From a virus, in IMG/VR virus record IMGVR_UViG_3300043395_001970, positions 17,810-81,809 of that record: 64,000 bases of DNA. One strand, 5' to 3'. The notes below the pieces were generated by a model, which was not told the DNA's origin, did not search any database, and saw nothing but the letters and a program-made list of their open reading frames with translations. This document shows, piece by piece, positions 43,096-53,000 of this stretch (the first letter of the stretch is position 1; every line of letters begins with the position of its first letter). The position numbers were made by a program, and so were the translations under genes.

Positions 43096-43998
43096 TTACT
43101 TAAAGTTTAATGGTATTGATGCAAAGTTGGATAACCCCGTACAATTGTTAAAACAATCAGTTCCAGATGGTGTAGGTACTCTATTCCATAATTGGGGAGC
43201 TGTACCACTTAATGCATTTGATGTACTACTCATATTATAACAGTTATTAAAAATTGTTACGGATGTATTAAAAGTAAATTGTAATACATTTGTTAATACT
43301 AAGCAATTTCTAAATGTACCAGAAAAGTTAGTTACTATTGTATTAAGGTCAAATAAAGTTGAAGGAACTGATGTTAATGCCGTACAACCAAAAAAACAGG
43401 ATGCAAAAGTTGTTGCTCCAGTATTATTATTAAATAAACCAGATGGTGCTGTTGATATCGTTGGTATTGATGAAAATGTATCAGTAAATGTTGTTGCGTA
43501 TAATGAATATGAAAATATATCCGAAGGTATTGAAGTTATACGAGTACCTCTCATAAAACTTGCATAACTACGAACTTCATTCAACCCACCATATCCACCA
43601 ACTGCGCTAAGTGATGCGCTAGATGGTATAGAAGTTAGATTTACACATCCATAAAAATTTAATGCTCTTAATCCAACCTGTCCAAATTGAACAATTCCGG
43701 TTACTAAATTTCTAATTGATGATAAGTTATTAACTGTAAAGCCGGGCATAAACCCTGAAATTGTTATTGTATATGTTCCTGGTGAAACATATGTATGAAT
43801 TCTATTAATAGAACTTGATGATGTTATTAATCCAGAATTTCCCGTACTATCTCCCCAATCAATTACAACTTGCGGAGTTAATCCACCAAAATCTGATAAT
43901 GGAGTAGTCCATACAGTATTTGCTGATGTTGTTGTTATTTGAATTTTAAATGGAAATTGTTCTTCTCCACTTGGTATTAGTTTTCTTGCTATACTCAT
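43096..43998 (-). CDS. PKD-like plus leucine-rich-repeat-like surface protein
   Basis: A 300-residue protein. Residues about 15-85 resemble a PKD/Ig-like fold (VVIDWGDSTGN, IHTYVSPGTYTITISG). The rest has BspA/DUF285-like repeats of about 25-30 residues with phase-conserved FxGCTxLTSVPSTLFD, FRNCLVLTNV, FNNCTGLSNFASIP. In bacteria such repeats mediate surface adhesion, so in a phage they suggest a receptor-binding or shielding tip. The ATG follows the 3529-residue fibre by 11 bp, and a tail assembly chaperone follows 2 bp after it. Family call by repeat pattern. Confidence 0.78.
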   Translation of the reverse strand: MSIARKLIPSGEEQFPFKIQITTTSANTVWTTPLSDFGGLTPQVVIDWGDSTGNSGLITSSSSINRIHTYVSPGTYTITISGFMPGFTVNNLSSIRNLVTGIVQFGQVGLRALNFYGCVNLTSIPSSASLSAVGGYGGLNEVRSYASFMRGTRITSIPSDIFSYSLYATTFTDTFSSIPTISTAPSGLFNNNTGATTFASCFFGCTALTSVPSTLFDLNTIVTNFSGTFRNCLVLTNVLQFTFNTSVTIFNNCYNMSSTSNALSGTAPQLWNRVPTPSGTDCFNNCTGLSNFASIPLNFK

Positions 43999-44009
43999 AA
44001 CTCTAATTA

Positions 44010-47000
44010 TTAACTAAGATTTTTTCCTACTACAAATCCATAATATGTTGTACCACCATTGAATGTAAAGAATGTTAATACATCAGTTCCAGTAGATGTT
44101 AATACAGGTGCTACTCCACCAACCCAATCAACGGAAACAGGCCATGTGATAACATATGCTCCAGCATTTATTGTTGTAATTGTAAATCCAAATGCGTTAG
44201 AAGCAGGAGGGTTACTGAAAGTTATTGTTGCAGAACCATTAAATTGTCTTCTAAAATTGTTTGCTGTTGATAAATCAAATGTTGCACTTCCCCCTGTACC
44301 TAAATCTGAATATGTTTCTCTAAATGTTGTTGCAGATACAAATGTACTTGCTGCTACCGATGTTGTTACTATCACATTACCAGTAACACTCAATGTATTT
44401 CCATCAAAAGTTAAATTATTTTCAGCTCTTACATTTGGAGATGAACCTTCTAATGTTAATACACCATTATCTAAAGTACCACTTATTGATGCAAATGCAG
44501 AAGTACCATTACTACCACTTATACCAGAACTACCTGTGGTTCCCGATGTAACCCCCAATGCTGACGTTCCAGATGTACCGCTTACACCACCACTACCAGA
44601 AGTTCCTGATGTTATGCCAGGTGTTGATGTACCTGATGAACCAGATGTGCCGCTGAATCCATCCGTACCAGATGTACCAGATGAGAATCCAGGTGCTGAT
44701 GTTCCAGAAGTACCTGACGTACCAGCATCACCCTGCGTACCTTGTGCTCCGGAAGTTCCAGACGAGCCATTAGTTCCAAAGAATGTACCATTTAATCCCG
44801 AAGAACCAGAAGAACCCGTTGTGCCAGAAGTTCCACTTGAACCTGCTGTTCCTGTTGAGCCAGATGTTCCTGATGAGCCATCGGTTCCTGTTGTGCCAGA
44901 AGTTCCATTAGTTCCAAAGAATGTACCATTTAAACCAGAGCTTCCAGAAGTGCCGCTTGTACCATCAGTACCACTTAATCCTGAAGAGCCGCTTGTACCA
45001 TCCGTTCCGCTAGTGCCAGAAGTTCCATTAGTTCCAAAGAATGTACCATTCAGTCCCGAAGAGCCGCTTGTACCAGTTGTACCCGATGTTCCATTTTGGC
45101 CATCAAGTCCGGATGTACCTGCCGTACCATTAGTTCCAGATGAGCCGCTTGTACCACTACTTCCAAAGAATGTACCATTTAATCCTGAAGAACCAGATGA
45201 ACCGCTACTTCCTCCCGTACCATCAGTACCATCTACACCACTTGTGCCATTTTGTCCGCTTGAACCAGATGAACCGGAACTTCCTGATGAGCCGAAGAAT
45301 GTACCATTTAATCCCGAAGACCCAGACGAACCAGAAGAACCAGATGAACCTGATGTTCCATCTACACCACTTGTGCCACCCGTACCAGAACTGCCTGAAC
45401 TTCCAGATGAACCAAAATAAGTTCCATCCAAACCAGATGTTCCACCACTTCCGCTTGTGCCATCAGTACCGGATACTCCACTTGAGCCGCTTGTACCATC
45501 TGAACCAGAGCTTCCGCTTGAGCCAGACGAACCACTACTTCCAAAGAATGTACCATTTAAACCTGATGTACCTCCACTACCAGATGTACCATCCGTGCCA
45601 GAGCTACCAGAGCTTCCTGCGCTACCTGTTGAGCCAGACGAACCACTACTTCCAGAAGAACCACTACTTCCAAAGAATGTACCGTTTAATCCCGAAGAAC
45701 CAGAACTACCTGATGATCCTGATGAGCCAGATGTTCCACCACTTCCACTACTACCATCTGTGCCACTACTACCATTTGTGCCGCTACTTCCGCTTGTGCC
45801 GCTTGTACCTTCTGAACCTGTTGTACCAGAAGAACCCGTAGTACCACTTGTGCCATTTGTGCCGCTTGATCCTGAAGAACCACTACTACCGCTTGAGCCA
45901 TCTATTCCGCTTGAGCCAGCCGTTCCACTACTACCACTTGAGCCAGTTGTACCAGATGTGCCATCAGTTCCCGTAGACCCAGATGAACCACTACTACCAT
46001 CAGTGCCGCTTGTACCATCCACTCCGCTTGTGCCAGATGAACCTGAAGTTCCTGTTGTACCGCTTGTGCCACTTGAGCCTGCTGAACCAGTTGAGCCAGC
46101 TGAACCACTACTTCCATCAGTACCGCTTGAGCCAGAACTTCCTGATGTGCCAGAACTTCCTGACGTGCCGGTTGTACCGCTTGAGCCACTTGAACCTGCT
46201 GAACCAGATGAGCCTGCTGAACCACTACTTCCAGATGATCCCGAAGAGCCATCCGAACCTGATGTTCCAGAACTTCCCGATGTGCCGCTTGAACCACTAC
46301 TACCGCTTGTGCCAGATGTGCCAGAAGTTCCTGATGTACCATCAACTCCACTTGAGCCAGCCGTTCCACTACTACCGCTAGTTCCCGATGAGCCAGTTGT
46401 ACCGCTAGAACCTGTTGAACCACTTGAGCCGCTTGTTCCAGAACTTCCTGATGTGCCACTTGTGCCGCTTGAACCAGAAGTTCCTGAGGTGCCTGATGAG
46501 CCAGTCGTACCACTAGAACCAGATGAGCCACTACTTCCTGAAGTACCATCTTCACCACTTGTGCCGCTTGAACCACTTGTGCCAGAAGTTCCTGCAGAGC
46601 CAGTTGTTCCCGATGAACCACTACTACCGCTTGTGCCAGATGTGCCAGAAGTTCCTGATGTACCACCTGAGCCGCTTGTACCTGATGTACCTGCTTCTCC
46701 ACTACTACCGCTTGTGCCAGAAGTTCCCGATGTACCATCCGAGCCAGATGTGCCAGACGTACCTCCGGTTCCTGTTGAGCCAGATGTGCCAGACGTTCCC
46801 GAAGTACCTCCCGTACCTGCCGTTGCCGATGTACCGGATGTTCCAGACGAGCCAGACGTTCCCGATGAGCCACCTGTACCAGTAGAGCCAGAGGTTCCCG
46901 ATGTGCCGCTTGTTCCTCCACTACCAGAAGTACCACCACTACCTGATGTTGCTGATGTTCCACTTGAGCCAGACGAACCAGCCGTACCAGATGTGCCAGA

Positions 47001-50000
47001 AGTTCCTGATGTACCGCTAGTGCCAGATGAGCCGCTTGTACCTCCACTTCCACTTGAGCCAGAAGTTCCCGAAGAACCCGTTGTTCCTGATGAGCCGCTT
47101 GAGCCAGATGAGCCTGATGTTCCGCTTGTGCCAGAAGTTCCCGATGTGCCAGAAGTTCCCGATGTGCCGCTTGAGCCAGTTGTTCCGCTTGAGCCGGATG
47201 AACCGCTTGAGCCGCTTGTGCCAGACGTTCCGCTAGTTCCACTACTTCCCGAAGAGCCACTTGAACCTGTTGTGCCAGAAGTTCCGCTGCTTCCAGATGA
47301 ACCACTACTACCACTTGAGCCGCTTGAGCCAGAACTTCCCGATGAACCGCTTGTGCCAGAAGAACCAGCAGTTCCACTACTACCACTTGAGCCGCTTGAA
47401 CCAGAAGTTCCTGATGTACCGCTTGAGCCAGAAGAACCATCTTGTCCGGATGTGCCACTTGAACCACTACTTCCAGATGAACCTGAGCTACCAGATGTTC
47501 CTGATGAGCCGCTTGAACCATCTTGTCCAGATGTACCACCTGTACCAGAAGAACCTACCGCTGCTGCTACGTTTCTATATGCTAATCTTTTTGTTATCGG
47601 GTCCCAAATTACCACCTCATTTGAAGAACCAGATGGTAAACTTTGGAATGCTATACTACTACTGAAAAATACACTTCCACTCACGCCCAAACTTCCACTA
47701 ATTGTAAGTGATGCGTTTATTGTCTGGTTTGTGTTAATGTTTAAGAATGATGATGTATCGGATGACGGAGTATTTAATGCAAATAATGCGTAAGATGCAG
47801 TTCTTGCAAAACTTATACTATCCATTCCCAATGGACCATCTACACCAGTTGATAAAATATAAGATGCTGTTTGTGATGATTGTGCATTTCCACCATTTAT
47901 TGTTACCAATACACCATCAGAACCAGATTGTACTACATCAACACCACTACCACTAAAGTTAATTTTAGCAACCTGTGAACGTACTAATGAACTTGTTTGA
48001 TAAATGTACAAATCAGTTCCACCACCCTGTCCAGCATTTAATGCGTAAGATGCAGTTAATGCGTAAGAAGAACTTACTGCACTAAACACAGCCATTGAAG
48101 ATGTTTGATTATTTCTTACATATTCATTTGCATTTGCCAATGATGCTGATAAAGCTGAAAGTGATGCGGAATCAAATCCTACAACAGCATCTGCTATATC
48201 AGCTCTTATTGCATGTGATGCTGAAAGAACAGTTCCAAATACTCTATTACCTTCAATCGTACCACTAATTAATGAACCACCACTACCAATTACAACATGT
48301 CCAGAAGTTAATCCAGCAAATTTAATTTGTATTGTATTTTCATCAATTGAAATAATTTGACCAGGAATAATTTGGTCTTCAGAACCTGTAGCGTATACTT
48401 GTACCATTGGATATAAAATTTCCAAATTATGTACAATTGTTAAGTCACTTACATTACTAAATGCTACAGTTTCAGTTAATGATGTTTCAGGTTGTGGGAT
48501 GAAATATCCTTGTGTATCGTTATATCTTAATATATTGTATTCCGCAGATGCAGTTGCTCCTACACCTTGGAAGTTATATGTACCTAAGAATGAACCAGTA
48601 AATAAAGGTGAGAATATAGTTGAACTACCTGTAATTACATTTGCTCTTAACTTACCATCAACATATGAATCACCCCAAACAAATGAAGATGTATTAACTA
48701 CAAATCCTTTATCAGGTGAAATTGATGCTGTTACACTACCACTTTTTAATATAAACGTTTCAAATGATAAGTTAGCAATGTTAATATTTGTTAATCCACT
48801 ACCATCACCATAATATACTGAACCAGAGGTTGCTATTATGTTTCCACCTGTTACAAAAAGAGAACCCGTAACACTTAGGTTACCAGATACAAATGTTCTT
48901 GTTCCAATTTGTAATCCTTTATTTGGAGAAATTACAGCCTGAACGGAACCTGATTGGATTCTATCAATTTTAAGGTCGTCTAACGCTTCAGGTGGGATGT
49001 TAAATAATCCACTACCATCACCATCATAACGAGCTGCGGTAATAGGAACATTTACACTTAATTTATTTGGGTCAATGATAGCAACACCAGAACCAGAATT
49101 AATCTTAAATAACTCTAAGTTTTGAATAGCTTCAGGTGGGATATTAAATAATCCACCACCATCTCCAATATACAATGATGCAGTTAATGCACCACTAATA
49201 GCCATAGATGCTGTAATCTCTGCTTTGAATGAACCAGAAGATGGCGCTGTTATTACTTGGAATCTATCCCCTGTTGCTACCGATGCAGTTGCACTACCAC
49301 TAGCAATCAAAGGAGATGCTGCCGCAACTACATTTGTTAATTGAGAACCATCTCCAACAAACGCAAATGCTTTAACACTTCCACTCACATCCACCGAACC
49401 AGTAATTCTAGTTCCAATTTGAGAACCTGTTGCTGATGTTGTTACTACAAAATTATTACCGCTTGCTACCGATGCTGTTGCTGAACCACTAGCGATAAAT
49501 GGTGCTGCTGCCGCTTGTACGTTAGTAATGTAAGAACCATCACCTACAAAGAATTGTGCTTTTACACTTCCACTTACATCAATAGAACCAGTAAATCGTG
49601 CACCATATTGAACATTCAATCCACTTCCAGTAGCTCCTGTTGTTACAATAAATGTATCACCACTTTGAACAGATGCTGTTGCACTACCACTAGCAATTAA
49701 TGGAGCTGCTGCCGCTTGTACGTTAGTAATATATCTACCATCACCATAAAGGAATTCAGTTGCTCTTATACTTCCACTAACTTCAATAGAACCAGTGAAT
49801 TGTGAACCGACTTGTGATTGTGTGAATGGAGTAACAACTTTAAAACCTTCATCAGGATTTACTGATGCTGTTACTGAACCAGATTTGATTTCAGTTGATA
49901 TTAACGCATCTTCGGTTAATGCTGATTTTGGAATACGTCTTAAATAAGTACCTTCAGCGTATATAAATGAACCAGAATCAATAAATAAACCACCACTTAC

Positions 50001-53000
50001 ATCTGAAACGAATAAACTTCCACTTACTGAAATTGAACCTGTAAAGTGTGAAGCGATTGATGCTGTAAATGCTCCGGCTTCACCTAATGATGAAGTAAAT
50101 GGCGTTGTTACAACAAATCCATCAACAGGAGAAACTGATGCTGTTACTGAACCAGATTTGATTTCAAACGATATTAATGCATCTTCAGTTAATGCTGATT
50201 TAGGAATATTTCTTAAATATCTACCTTCACCAAAGAAATTAGAAGATGATTCAAGCATTAATGCACCGCTTGTAGCGTACATATAGATACTACCAGTTAC
50301 TTGCAAACTACCGGTCAATTGAGAACCGCTTGCTACTGATTCTACTTTAAATCCATAATTAGGAGCTACTGAAGCTGTTACACTTCCACTTGCTATACGG
50401 AATACTTCTTCTGAAAGTGCTGAACGAGGTATATCAAATAATCCTCTACCACTACCACTATACATTGAAGCAGTTAATGTACCTTCTATTTTAGTTGCAC
50501 CAATAAATTTAATTTCAGCAGGTAATACAATTGAATCAACGATATTAAATGTACCAGCCATTGCTGAGTGGAATTGGCAATTATAATAAAGAGTATTAGG
50601 TGAACCAGAAGGTGGAGTAAATGTTATTGTTCCAACCGCTGCACCATTATTATTTACACCCGTATTATATGCATTACCTGTACCTGTTGAGTTTACACTC
50701 TTAATATAAAATGGATGACCAGATGCATTTACGTTAAATGTATGGGTTACCCCTCTTACTAAAGTTATTGTTGGATTTACTCCTTGTACCGAGCCACTAA
50801 ATATATATGCATTACTTCCATCAGCAGTTACATTATAAACAGGAAATAGAGATGATGTTAATACTTCTCTTGCCGATGATGAAACTATGAAGCTACCACT
50901 AATTGTAGAATATGTATTAACTACAAATCCTTTATCAGGTGCTATTGAAGCAGTTGCTGAACCGCTGAATATTTTTGTAGAATCAATTGCTAAATTAGCT
51001 AATGAAATATTTGTTAATCCACTGCCATCACCATAATAAACAGAACCACTTTCTACATAAAGACTTCCACTTATTCTTACACTACCTGTGAAGAATGAGC
51101 CACTTGCTGCAGATTTAACTACAAATCCAAAATTAGGTGATACCGATGCGGTTACCGAACCCGATTTAATTTCAGTTGATATTAATGCATCTTCACTTAA
51201 TGCATTTCTAGGAATATTTCTAAGATATGTACCTTCTCCAAAATATGCAGATGATGAATCCAATATTAAAGAACCAGATGTTGTAGTAACTCTTAAACTT
51301 CCGGTAATTGCAACACTACCAGTAATTCTAGAACCACTCAATGCTGAATCTACAATAAATCCTCTATCAGGTAATGCTGAAGCAGTTACACTTCCACTTG
51401 CTATTCTAAATAATTCCTGAGATAATGCTGAGAATGGAATATCTGTCAATCCTGCACCACTACCACTAAATACTGATGCAGATACTCCCATTCTAAATCT
51501 AGTACTTCCGCTAACATTTAAACTTCCACTAAATGTAGAACCGCTTGCTACTGAATTTACTACAAATCCAAAATTAGGTGAAACTGATGCAGTAACGCTA
51601 CCACTAAATATTTTTGATGTATCTAAATCAGAAATTGCTGCAGCAGGTATATCAAATAAATTTCTACCACTACCAGAATAAGATGAACCCGATGCTAAGA
51701 ATACACCACCACCGCTTATAAATAAACTTCCACTAAATCTAGAACCACTAGCTATAGATTCTACCTTAAATCCAAAATTAGGTGCTACAGATGCTGTAAC
51801 ACTACCACTAGCTATTTGTGATATATCAAATGATAATGCCGAGCGAGGTATATCATAAAGGAATCTACCACTACCACTAAAGGATGAGCCAGTTTCTAAA
51901 AATATACCACCACCTGTTATGAATAACGAACCCGTAAATCTTGAACCAAATTGTGCAGATTCTACTTTAAATCCAACACTATCAGGATTTACCGATGCAG
52001 TAACACTACCACTTGCTATTCTATTAGATACTTCAGCAGGTACATTTCTTAGTCCACTACCATCTCCAACATAAGAACCAGAAAAAGAGCCACTAAATGC
52101 AAATGCTCTAACACTACCACTTACATCAATACTACCAGTAAATTGTGAACCAAATGCCGAACCTGTTCTATCAGTTTCAACTCTAAATCCAAAATCAGGA
52201 GTGGTTGATGCAGTAATTGAACCAGATCCAATCCTAAATGCATCTCCGGTGAAAGCTGAACGAGGAATATTAAATAATCCACTACCATCCCCAACAAATG
52301 CCGAACCACTAAATGATCCTGTAAATTCTCTTGCTCTTACAACATCTCTTACTGTTAAACTACCAGTAATTCCTGTATTACCTATAAATAAAATTCTATC
52401 TTGTAGTAAGAAATTATTTACAATATTGATTTGGCCATTCATTGCTGAATGGAATCCGCATATATAATATAATGTGTCAGGAGAACCGGATGGTGGTGTA
52501 AAATATACCGAACCACTTTGAGTACCATTATTAACAACACCAGTTGTATATTGAGAACCAATTCCAGTTACAAGTGCGGTTTTAATATAAAATGGATGCC
52601 CAGTTGCATTTACTTCAAATCTATATGTTACACCTCTAACTAAAGTAAGTGTTGGATTTTGTCCTGTAGCTGCTCCATCAAATACATATGCAGATGAACC
52701 ATTGGCGGTTACATAAAAATAATTTGGTATTGATGAGGTTGCTAATGGTTCTGCTGATGATGATACTACAAAACTACCACTAATTGTTGAACGAGTATTT
52801 ACAGTAAATCCATAATCAGGTGTAATTGATGCAGTATATGAACCACTAAAGATTTTTGATGTATCTAAATCAGATATAGCAGTTTTAGGAATATCAAAAA
52901 GAAATCTACCACTACCAGAATAAGAACCAGAATATAATTCAACTCTTGCTCCACTTATAAATAAAGAACCAGTAAACTGAGAACCACTTGCTGAAGATAT

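Noticed and set aside
44059-45420. 453-codon plus-strand frame
   Set aside because: Antisense shadow of the C-terminal repeat of the 3529-residue fibre.
44490-47545. Repeat array resembling a CRISPR
   Set aside because: Units are nine bases, in frame and coding, with no unique spacers of constant length.
45457-47793. 778-codon plus-strand frame rich in Pro, Val, Glu and Leu
   Set aside because: It is exactly antisense to the Gly-Ser/Thr repeat of the fibre. The repeat prevents stop codons on the other strand, so the frame is a by-product. No start signals or independent pattern exist.
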